Shown here in pieces: positions 24,051 to 36,679 of a DNA stretch of 64,000 nucleotides (positions are counted from its first letter, which is position 1; the number at the start of each line of letters is the position of its first letter). The stretch is from the NCBI GenBank assembly GCA_034440575.1, contig JAOTOL010001547.1, positions 291,001 through 355,000 on the forward strand. Reading direction: 5' to 3'. The notes below the pieces were generated by a model. That model was not told the origin of the DNA. It was given only the letters and a program-made list of their open reading frames with translations, and ran no database searches. The translations under genes were made by a program, and so were the position numbers. Source of the stretch: Imbricaverruca yamaguchii (Eukaryota; Arthropoda; Thecostraca; Neoverrucidae).

Positions 24051-26087
24051 AGTGTGATCGAGGCAGCTGACAGCTCGTCCACCTACTTCTCCGACGTCGG
24101 CTCGCAGTCGCCTGCGCGGCCGCACGCGTCGCCCAGATGGTGGGAGGTCGACTTTCGGCGCGTGCCCCTGGTCACCATCACCGCCGACGGCCAGTACCAG
24201 GTCCGGTGGCCGCGCCATGTGATCCGCCGCGCTGACCCCCACGCCGTGTCGGTGCCGCTGACAGCCGCACTGCGGAACACGCCAGGTCGACTGATCCCCG
24301 AGTCCGGCGACACCCAGAGTTCTGAACCATACAACAGCCTGGGCCAGCTGACTCCGGAGCCATGCGACAGCCCGGGTCGGCTGACTCCCGAGCTCCGTGA
24401 AACTCCAAGCCAGCTGAACATCGAGCCCCACGACAGCCCGCGGCGGCTGAACATCGAGCCCCGCGACACTCCGAGCCAGCTGAACATCGAGCCCCACGAC
24501 AGCCCGCGGCGGCTGAACATCGAGCCCCGCGACACTCCGAGCCAGCTGAACATCGATCCCCACGACAGCCCGCGGCGGCTGAACCCCGAGCCTCACGACA
24601 GCTCGCGGCGGCTGAACCCCGAGCCCCACGACACTCCGAGCCTGCTGAACCCCGAGCCTCACGACAGACCGCGACGGTCCCGCATCCCGCGGCGGCTGAA
24701 CCCTAAGGCCCACGACAGCCCGCGGCGGCTGAACCTCGAGCCCCACGACAGCCCGCGGCGGCTGACCGCTCCATCCAGCACAGCTACCACGCCGTCGTCG
24801 GACACCGCCGTCCCAGCAGCTCCAGCTGCAGTGCCAGTAGGCGGCTGCAGCGCCCACCGGTCCACTCTGCACACTGCGCTGCCTGGTCTGCGCAGTGCCG
24901 AGGCGGACGTGGACACGCCTGACCTTAGCCTTGTGTCCTGCGATCCGGCGGCCTCTCCGTGTCACCAGTCTGGGGAGCAACTCTGCCCCGCCGGCCGTCG
25001 GCTCAGTAGTCAGCTCTTCCCAACACCGGAGCTGCGCTTGTCGCCGCCTAAAGCGCGCACAGATGGCGCTGCCGGGGACTCACCAACTGAAGACCGCCTG
25101 GCTAGATCTATCGGTAGCTCATCGCCTAGGAAATTCCTCTCAAACTCTGCTGCCGTCTCCTCGCCAGAAGTTCACATACATGGCGCTGTCAGCGTCCCCC
25201 CGCCTGGGGCATGCCTGAGCTCTGCCATCGTCTCTCCGCCTAAGGCACTCCCGTACAACTCCGTCAGCGTCTCGCCCTCTGAGGAACTCCCGACTGGTTC
25301 TGCCAGCGCCCTTTGTCCTGAGGAACTTCCGGATTGCTTTGGTAGCGTCTCCCCGCCTAAGGAGCTGCCGTTCGACTCTGCCAGGGTCTCTTCGTTTGAG
25401 GAGCTTCCGTCCAACTCGTGCAGGATTTCCCTGCATGAGGAGCTCCCGTCCAATTCTGCCAGGGTCTCCCCGCCTGAGAGACTCCCTTCAAACTCTGCCG
25501 GCGTTACCCCGCCTGAGGAGCTCCCGTCCAGCCCTGACAGGGTCTCCCCTCACGGGGAGACCCTGTCTAGCTCTCCCGGGGTTTCACTATCTGAGGAGCT
25601 TCAGTCAAACACTGCTGGGGTCTCCCCGCCCGAGGAGTTCCCGTCCAACTCTGCCGGGGTATCCCCGTCTGAGGAGTTCCCGCCCAACTCTGCCGGGGTA
25701 TCCCCGCCCGAGGAGTTCCCGTCCAACTCTGCCGGGGTCTCCCCGTCGCGGACCGACCACACTGACGACAGCTACCACGAATGGTTTCCAATGAAATGTT
25801 CACCAAAAAGCTCCACGCCCTCGCCTACGCCTCCATACCTGCCCACCAGCTCGGAACTGCATCTGCCCGTCCCCTCTCCCGGAGGCTTGTGTCGCCAGCT
25901 GGCGGCGGCACCACCGTTGCCGGCGCAGAGCATGTGTATCGTCTACCGGACGGGCCGTGCGACGTCCACGTCGCGGCCCGTGCTGCCGACAGCTGGCCGC
26001 TCGGCTGACGGCGATCTGGTGCCGACACGTGCTGGCGCCGTGTACGACGCGGCCGGCAACGTCATCGACAAGAGGCCGCGCGATACG
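24051..26087 (+). CDS. Large exon of an unrecognised Ser/Pro-rich repeat protein (partial gene)
   Basis: This exon is open for 679 codons between an acceptor (gatgttgcag, ending 24050) and a donor (acg|gtgagc, 26087/26088), phase 0 at both ends. The first 75 residues look folded (TADGQYQVRWPRHVI). A block of 11-residue repeats follows (LNIEPHDSPRR / LNIEPRDTPSQ, about 24400-24760). A longer block of 13-residue repeats follows (VSPPEELPSNSAG type, about 25130-25750). The exon closes with a Pro-rich stretch and YDAAGNVIDKRPRDT. Composition suggests a disordered protein; no family is recognised. The repeats also keep the opposite strand open. Possible downstream exons are 29014-29078 and 29545-29689. 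Upstream exons and the start codon were not found. Confidence 0.55.
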
Positions 26088-27632
26088 GTGAGCACCCGTG
26101 ACGTGTGTACTGGTGGCGTACACTCTCCGACAGCAAAATCCACGTCAGATGTTAGGTGGGCGCTGGCGATGATTACGGCTAGGCTAGGCAAAACCAGGCA
26201 CACATCAGGCACAAAAAAGCGAAGTAAATACGTTGCATCGTTCTTCAGTCACTAGGACATCCTGAGGGCCTTCATGAGAATGTAGACTCGCACACGAAAT
26301 GCCAATATACTACTGCTTGACCCACGCCGCGCGTGAAATATTTGATGAAACATGACCTCTGTAGATTAGGTTTTTGGCGGTGAATTATGTGTTGATATTT
26401 TTCGGTATTTTGCTATGTAGTCAAAGCAAGAGATGCGAATGGAAGCTTCATGTATGCATGTCCTTTTCCCTGCACCTTGGTATTTGAAGGGCAATCCCGA
26501 GATTCATCTTTGGTTCTGTCCGTTCTGGATTTTCTCTCGGAACGGATCACCGCCATCCGTTCCTACAGACCGCCGTCGGCCATTCGTCCTCTATGCTGTG
26601 GAGGACGAATGGCCGACTCAGACTGCTGGTATGATGGTTCTTCTACTTGGGCAAGGAACTGATCCATACCACGTCAACCTTGAGACCAAGTGCTCCGTAT
26701 CATATGGCTATGCTATCTTTGTAACCACTTGGCGACTTAGTTGGCCGTTTACAGAGCGAAGTGCGTGGATTGTGAACGATTTTCAACTGTTTGACAGTGT
26801 GACGTTTTATGTTCTGCCCTGCACCTATGAGATGTGTTGACGCCAATCGCTTTGTCCACTTCCTTAACACTGCATTTTACGACGAACGTTCCGATAGCTG
26901 GCTTTATCCACGACGCAACCATTCTTGCGGCCTTTTCAGCATCTGGAGAGGGAAGCACTGCGGAAGCGGCCCCGCACACGACCGTGCATCGTCATCCTTC
27001 GCGACGGAGAGGTCCGTGGCTCCGCACCCTCGACTATCGCCAGTGCGATGGTATCGCGCGGGCAGACTGCTCCTGTTCACTAGTTTCGCAGCATTCGTGA
27101 GATGAGCTTTATCTCGCCTTGTACATCCTCACGCTAGCTGTTACCATTTGGTCGCTGCGCCCGAAAACCCCATCATTAGTGAGTCAGGAAGTCGGTAAAT
27201 CATCACCGCTGACTATCTGCATGCATAATCATAATTATTGATGTAAGTTGTTTAAACAACCTGAGCACTCGTGACTTCATCAACTGCGTGCCCAGCTTCA
27301 CCCCTTCCTGGCTAGGCACTGCTTCAGCTGTTCTCAAGCTTGAACGGTTTTCCAATTGGTATGATAATTCTTCTGATTGTATATATGTGATGCATGTTAT
27401 GAGAGCAATTTTTATTATTCAACTGTGCTGGGTGAGGAATTTTACTGTCAAGTTATAAAACCCGCTGCACGGGACCAAAGGTCGAGTGCAAAGTACTTGT
27501 CTTACAAGACAGAAAAATCCATTCTCTAGCACAAGTTTCGTGAGATATTTTCAATGCTGTCACTTACTTAGCTGCTTTGGATGAACCGCAGAGGCCTAGT
27601 CTTCTGTTTGCTACTGATTTTATTAGCTTCTC
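26088..27632. other. Intron or intergenic stretch with two adjacent hairpins
   Basis: 26539-26563 (9-bp arms, ggaacggat) and 26575-26617 (17-bp perfect arms, 9-nt loop) are two inverted repeats within 80 bp. No coding exon is supported. Confidence 0.5.
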
Positions 27633-27815
27633 GGTTTGTTTGTTTATTGGGTGGTTCACGACCCACTTTACGTACATTCACGGCTAACGGCGCCGCCTAC
27701 ATTGTTTCGCCGGTGGGCCGCGTGATTTGGAAATGTTCAGAGCGGCGCTAGTGTCGAACCCGGGATCTTTGGTACCCATAGCCCAACACCTTAACCACTC
27801 CCCATCCCCGCACCT
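27633..27815 (-). mobile_element. SINE-L copy 2
   Basis: The minus strand reads gagtggttaaggtgttgggc, then B box gggttcgacac, then a body ending gggtcgtgaaccacccaata, matching the copy at 12690-12876. Confidence 0.88.
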
Positions 27816-28104
27816 CAGCTTCTTGGTTGATGATGATAATCGTGACTATTATGTTTAACATCTGGAAATATCGCTGATAACTTAAGTCAAACAAACAACA
27901 GAGTAAATGAACACGATATTTTATACGATTGCAATATATAATATATATTATTAGTTCGACCGTTTGGCACTTGAAGTGAAAAACGAGCTAAATGATCTAC
28001 TATGGTCGATGCGCCGTAAAACCTTAATCTCACTCACTGAATTGAAAAAACGAGCTTTAAAGGAGCTATTCTCAGGACAAGCTCTAGTGTACTCAAGGTA
28101 GAAA

Positions 28105-28605
28105 TTAATGATGGTTCATAGTGCTGAGTGAGCAGCATTGGTGTATTTCTGATGGAAATGCAATCGTGTGCCGAAAATTATTTCAATGCAACCATATCAA
28201 GTAGCATAGATTTAATATTTGGACCACTGACTTTTTCAGTTCAAGTAGGCACACACTTAACAAACAATTGCAGCATCAATGGTCAGGAAATCAATGCGTT
28301 TGTCGGTAATTACTTATTTTTAGACATTTTAATAGATCGATTAGCACTTGTATGCCATTTATTCACTCGCAAGTAATGAGGATCCATTATGCTAGAGTGA
28401 ACAGCATGTTGGTATATCCGATAGCAAATATAACCGCATGATCAAGCTTTTCAAAGTAATAATACAACTACTAATTACTAAAAATGAATATATTCCCCTC
28501 AGTGGGCTTCTTCAGTTCAAACACCATTTAAGGAATTAAATCGCAAGACGAACTGCCAGGATAGTAATGTATTCGTCAGTAGTCTTGTTTTTCGGAGTTT
28601 AAAAA
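28105..28605. repeat. Diverged tandem duplication of about 280 bp
   Basis: The segment from about 28120 (gctgagtgagcagcattgg) is repeated from about 28392 (gctagagtgaacagcatgtt). The copies share further landmarks such as tcagttcaa and a gtttgtcggtaattactt-like region. No gene is recognised. Confidence 0.5.
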
Positions 28606-29013
28606 ACGAAACTTATATTTAGCCTGCATGAAGATAGTAATGTTGGCTATGTTCATGAACATAAAACGCGAGAACGAGATGTGATTAATGGATGACGCAG
28701 ATGAAGTGCCATGTTGGAGGATGGCCAGCGCGAGCGCAGAATGACATTTTTCCATACCCCTCTTCTGTATGCTAGGTTAGCCCACTCAACGCGCCGTGTT
28801 GCTTTGATGACTTGACCATATCGTTTCGAACTTGACGCTATGCCTCTTCCACCACGCTTCTACCCGCCGTGTGTGACGGTGGAGTGGTCGATTGGCATAT
28901 GTGTCTAGTCGCGTACACAGAGCTAGGCGGCGGTGACTAGTGTACGTTGAATGTTTCCAGAACGTGACGCTAGGTGGCGCTACTATACACCTGTACCGGT
29001 GACGGTGATCCAG

Positions 29014-29689
29014 AAGACCGGTCTGGTGGCCGGCAAAACTCAGACGCTACGTGAAAGTTGTCGCAGATCCACCAAGCGGTATGTTCCTCCAGTTTTGCAC
29101 ATGGAGCTGTGCACTTGGTGTGGACTTGGATTATTGTATTTTATCGTGTTAGTAGAATGCAGTGGTATCTATGCTGCATCGCATGGAAATGCGCTATGGA
29201 TGTGGCATCGCAGCCCACATGTATATATGTTCCGTTATGAAGAGTATGCATTATAGCACGTGTTTAGTTGCGTGCATTGCTGAACGTAGACTGCAACGTG
29301 GCTCGCCGTAATCCTTGTGCACAGAGTGATCTTGACTTTCAACGTACTTCCGCAGTTGCAAACGTAATTGGAAAGGTTTCCGTTGGTTTAATGGTATATT
29401 GAGTCTTCCTATATTTCTGACATTTTGGAGGTAGACTATCGCACAATCTCATAGGTGATCTGGTACGTCTGCTCGGGTACGTCAGATATTTCTAGTTTGT
29501 TCCTATATCGATATTGTACACGGTCGTTAGCCTTTGCGATTCAGGCAGCTCTTGCTCAGGAAGCCGGCCTTTATTGGCATTGCATGTCCCGGAGAGATAG
29601 GGATTGAGGAGCTATACGCGCTCTCCGTAGCCGCCGGCTATGAGGGTCAGCCAGCAACTCATCTGGTTACGATGGGGTGCACCCACTGA
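29014..29689 (+). CDS. Candidate last two exons of the gene containing 24051-26087
   Basis: 29014-29078 follows a CAG and ends at cg|gtatgt. 29545-29689 follows a good acceptor (gcgattcag) and ends in TGA. Phases fit: phase 0 from the 26087 donor, then phase 2 between these exons. The joined reading begins KTGLVAGKTQTLRESCRRST, and the last exon includes FIGIACPGEIGIEELYALS. The first acceptor is weak and no homologue is recognised. The support is splice-phase compatibility only. Confidence 0.25.
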
Positions 29690-30372
29690 ATGACCGGGTC
29701 CGAGCATTAACACGCATTAACGGCCGGGTTCAAAGTTAGCTCTCGAGTCGTAATCCCTAGATTTGGTGCTTGAGTAAGGTTACCTTAGGTTATGTAGTTG
29801 GACCCGTGTAGCCTCTGCTCATCATAGAATCCGTATGACATATATTATCCGCATTTAATAATTGCGTAGTTGATGACATTGATAGGTCGTTCATTTCACT
29901 TTGCAGAACTTCCGGCTTTGTAATTGGCATTTCTCGTCGCCCGTTGTGGAGCCGAATGTGATCTCAATTACCGACCTCAGACATCGTATTTTCCAACAAT
30001 GCAACGGCGGCAGAAGTCGAAAACCAGCCGTGTCGCGGTGTGGCGCATTAGAGCGTGAAAGCATGGCCGCTGTATAATCACTGCAATTGATGCGCCCTAA
30101 ACCCTAATAACTAACTAGAGCATGAAAGCACTGCAAAAACATAAGGGGGCTACGGGGGCTGTCGGGTCCTCAAAGAACGCAGCGGATGGCCTCCGGTGAT
30201 TGTCGGCTGTGGCCATCGTCGATGGATGCCGACTTACGGTTCCCAGCCTCTCGCGACAGGTCAGCTCTGAACCCGCCATGCTGGCCACCATCTTGGTGCT
30301 GAGTATGAGCGCCGTTATTCAGTTTCCGTCCGTTCACATCGGACGCGACGCCTGCATGTTTGGATGGCGGCC
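29690..30372. other. Stretch with a non-LTR 3' tail
   Basis: About 30062-30118 carries attgatgcgccctaaaccc followed by taataactaac, the tail type shared by SINE-V and the non-LTR remnants. A possible minus-strand 18-codon exon (30238-30291, donor acc|gtaagt) is noted only as a candidate. Confidence 0.4.
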
Positions 30373-33300
30373 CACGCCGGTCCGCTCACCTGCCCGGCTT
30401 CACACGCCGGCGGTGTAGGATAGCCACGCCGGTCCGGCTTCACACGCCGGCGGTGTAGGATAGTCACGCCGGTCCGCTCACCTGTTCAGCTTCACACGCC
30501 GGCGGTGTAGCATAGTCACGCCGGTCCGCTCACCTGTTCAGCTTCACACGCCGGCGGTGTAGGATAGCCACGCCGGTCCGCTCACCTGCCCGGCTTCACA
30601 CGCCGGCGGTGTAGGATATTCACGTCGGTCCGCTCACCTGCCCGGCTTTATATTGCTTACACGCCGGCGGTGTAGGATATCACGTCGGTCCGCTCACCTG
30701 CCCGGCTTCACACGCCGGCGGTGTAGGATATTCACGTCGGTCCGCTCACCTGCCCGGCTTCACACGCCGGCGGTGTAGGATAGTCACGCCGGTCCGCTCA
30801 CCTGTCCGGCTTCACACGCCGGCGGTGTAGCATAGTCACGCCGGTCCGCTCACCTGCCCGGCTTCACACGCCGGCGGTGTAGGATAGTCACGCCGGTCCG
30901 CTCACCTGTCCGGCTTCACACGCCGGCGGTGTAGGATAGTCACGCCGGTCCGCTCACCTGTCCGGCTTCACACGCCGGCGGTGTAGGATAGTCACGCCGG
31001 TCCGCTCACCTGTTCAGCTTCACACGCCGGCGGTGTAGGATAGTCACGCCGGTCCGCTCACCTGCCCGGCTTCACACGCCGGCGGTGTAGGATAGTCACG
31101 CCGGTCCGCTCACCTGTTCAGCTTCACACGCCGGCGGTGTAGGATAGTCACACCGGTCCGCTCACCTGTTCAGCTTCACACGCCGGCGGTGTAGGATAGC
31201 CACGCCGGTCCGCTCACCTGCCCGGCTTCACACGCCGGCGGTGTAGGATAGCCACGTCGGTCTGCTCACCTGTTCAGCTTCACACGCCGGCGGTGTAGGA
31301 TAGTCACGCCGGTTCGCTCACCTGTTCAGCTTCACACGCCGGCGGTGTAGGATAGTCACGTCGGTCCGCTCACCTGCCCGGCTTCACACGCCGGCGGTGT
31401 AGGATAGCCACGCCGGTCCGCTCACCTGCCCGGCTTCACACGCCGGCGGTGTAGGATAGTCACGCCGGTCCGGCTTCACACGCCGGCGGTGTAGGATATT
31501 CACGTCGGTCCGCTCACCTGTCCGGCTTCACACGCCGGCGGTGTAGGATAGTCACGCCGGTCCGCTCACCTGCCCGGCTTCACACGCCGGCGGTGTAGGA
31601 TAGTCACGCCGGTCCGCTCACCTGCCCGGCTTCACACGCCGGCGGTGTAGGATATTCACGCCGGTCCGCTCACCTGCCCGGCTTCACACGCCGGCGGTGT
31701 AGGATAGTCACGCCGGTCCGCTCACCTGTCCGGCTTCACACGCCGGCGGTGTAGCATAGTCACGCCGGTCCGCTCACCTGCCCGGCTTCACACGCCGGCG
31801 GTGTAGGATTATACGCCGGTCCGCTCACCTGCCCGGCTTCACACGCCGGCGGTGTAGGATAGTCACGCCGGTCCGCTCACCTGTCCGGCTTCACACGCCG
31901 GCGGTGTAGGATATGCTACCTGTCACGCCGGTCCGCTCACCTGCCCGGCTTCACACGCCGGCGGTGTAGGATAGTCACGCCGGTCCGCTCACCTGCTCGG
32001 CTTCACACGCCGGCGGTGTAGGATAGTCACGCCGGTCCGCTCACCTGTTCAGCTTCACACGCCGGCGGTGTAGGATAGTCACGCCGGTCCGCTCACCTGT
32101 CCGGCTTCACACGCCGGCGGTGTAGCATAGTCACGCCGGTCCGCTCACCTGCCCGGCTTCACACGCCGGCGGTGTAGGATATTCACGCCGGTCCGCTCAC
32201 CTGCCCGGCTTCACACGCCGGCGGTGTAGGATAGTCACGCCGGTCCGCTCACCTGCCCGGCTTCACACGCCGGCGGTGTAGGATAGTCACGCCGGTCCGC
32301 TCACCTGTCCGGCTTCACACGCCGGCGGTGTAGGATAGTCACGCCGGTCCGCTCACCTGCCCGGCTTCACACGCCGGCGGTGTAGGATAGTCACGCCGGT
32401 CCGCTCACCTGTTCAGCTTCACACGCCGGCGGTGTAGGATAGCCACGCCGGTCCGCTCACCTGTCCGGCTTCACACGCCGGCGGTGTAGCATAGTCACGC
32501 CGGTCCGCTCACCTGCCCGGCTTCACACGCCGGCGGTGTAGGATAGTCACGCCGGTCCGCTCACCTGTTCAGCTTCACACGCCGGCGGTGTAGGATAGTC
32601 ACGCCGGTCCGCTCACCTGTTCAGCTTCACACGCCGGCGGTGTAGGATAGTCACGTCGGTCTGCTCACCTGTTCAGCTTCACACGCCGGCGGTGTAGGAT
32701 AGTCACGCCGGTCCGCTCACCTGTTCGGCTTCACACGCCGGCGGTGTAGGATAGTCACGCCGGTCCGCTCACCTGCCCGGCTTCACACGCCGGCGGTGTA
32801 GGATAGTCACGCCGGTCTGCTCACCTGTTCAGCTTCACACGCCGGCGGTGTAGGATAGTCACGCCGGTCCGCTCACCTGTTCACGCCGGCGGTGTAGATA
32901 CACGCCGGCGGTGTACGCCGGCGGTGGGGATAGTCACGCCGGTCCGCTCACCTGCCCGGCTTCACACGCCGGCGGTGTAGGATAGACACGTCGGTCCGCT
33001 CACCTGTTCAGCTTCACACGCCGGCGGTGTAGGATAGTCACGCCGGTCCGCTCACCTGCCCGGCTTCACACGCCGGCGGTGTAGGATAGTCACGCCGGTC
33101 CGCTCACCTGCCCGGCTTCACACGCCGGCGGTGTAGGATAGTCACGCCGCTCAACGCGGGGTCACGCCGGTCCGCTCACCTGCCCGGCTTCACACGCCGG
33201 CGGTGTAGCATAGTTTAATACCACGCCGGTCCGCTCACCTGCCCGGCTTCACACGCCGGCGGTGTAGCATAGTCACGCCGGTCCGCTCACCTGCCCGGCT

Positions 33301-33497
33301 TCACACGCCGGCGGTGTAGCATAGTCACACCGGTCCGCTCACCTGTTCAGCTTCACACGCCGGCGGTGTAGGATAGTCACGCCGGTCTGCACACCTCTCA
33401 CCTGCCCGGCTTCACACGCCGGCGGTGTAGGATAGACACGTCGGTCTGCTCACCTGTTCAACTTCATACGCTGGCGGTGTAGGATAGTCGCGCCGGC
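30373..33497. repeat. 52-bp minisatellite, about 60 units
   Basis: Each unit has the parts cacgccggtccgctcacctg, then cccggcttca (variants tccggcttca and ttcagcttca), then cacgccggcggtgtaggata and gt. Units are highly similar, with a few truncated or rearranged ones near 30410, 31470, 32880-32930 and 33150. The unit is CpG-rich and includes the palindrome cgccggcg. On the minus strand it contains cag|gtgagc, a strong donor-like sequence, and it also contains CACCTG. It lies between the repeat-protein gene and SOD2 and encodes nothing. Confidence 0.98.
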
Positions 33498-35685
<2,188 letters not shown>

Positions 35686-35875
35686 CCCGAACTGCCCAGC
35701 CGGTCCGCGCTCACCGCAGAGAAGAGGCCGACACCAAAGACACGCCCTCCGGTGCTCGGCTTCCCTGAGCGCCCGCTTCCGCGCTCTCGTCTCCGTGACC
35801 CTGGCATTATCGAAGGTCCGCGGGTGCGGCGCAGTGCCGTACTTGGTCGTCACCAGGCTACATCATACTGAGACC

Positions 35876-36030
35876 GGGGGGACGAGTAGTCTAGGGGTAA
35901 GTTGTCCTCACAATCGAAAGATTGCGGGTTCGAGCCTCAACTGTCGCTACTGTTCGCCCGCGGGCAATCGGCGTGAGAGATCGGCGATGCTATATAACTC
36001 AACGGTCGATGTATCGAAAAGCCAATAACC
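35876..36030 (+). mobile_element. SINE-V copy 2
   Basis: It begins gacgagtagtctaggggtaa, then cctcacaatcgaaag (Val-CAC-like loop), B box gggttcgagcc, and ends ggtcgatgtatcgaaaagcc. Confidence 0.9.
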
Positions 36031-36679
36031 ACCAGGTTGAGACCGAACTTGATGAACAGCAGATACTGAGCGGCGAAACGCATCAATACTTTAAAGAGCA
36101 CTCATGCCACATTGGAAAATGTATAATCCGAAATTTCATGGACTTCCACTTTACGTATGGCACACACAGCTTGTTTTTTTTAGAGGGAAGGCGCGTTCAA
36201 ACGGTGTAACGGAGTGTAGCATTGCGATTCATGAAAATGAAAACAACTATTATGCTTATAAATTCATGTATATCAATCAGCATCTCAACAATCACACGGC
36301 CTATGAAAGAAGCGAATCGCACACCACCGGATATGCTCCCCATGTTACCAGCCACACCTGGCGTACCGCGATTCGAACACAACCCAAAACGAAGTGCGAG
36401 TGCTATTATCCACGGATCCACCAGTCCATTTCACCAGCCACGGGTAAATGGGCGGTACTGGGTTTGGGGGAACCACATAATGAAACGCTTGCGGGTATGG
36501 CATCGTCTAGATTCCTTTCACACCCATTTCAGTTTCTGGCTCCCTCGCGTGACGGCGAGGTCATAGTCACGCGAATTCCCTCATTCGACGCCCTGGCTGC
36601 CAGCAGACCGCCCGCCGCGCCTGAGCGCCGTCCGCGGACGCGACGCCGCGGCGCCATCTACAGTGGGAGGTGCTGCCAC
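36031..36679. other. Downstream flank of SOD2
   Basis: The part nearest 36679 should be SOD2 3' UTR (minus strand) and is GC-rich. No second gene is supported. Confidence 0.35.

Noticed and set aside
23796..24980. 394-codon minus-strand frame opposite the large exon
   Set aside because: A shadow of the plus-strand 11-residue repeats; it lacks splice-site support and runs through the plus-strand acceptor.
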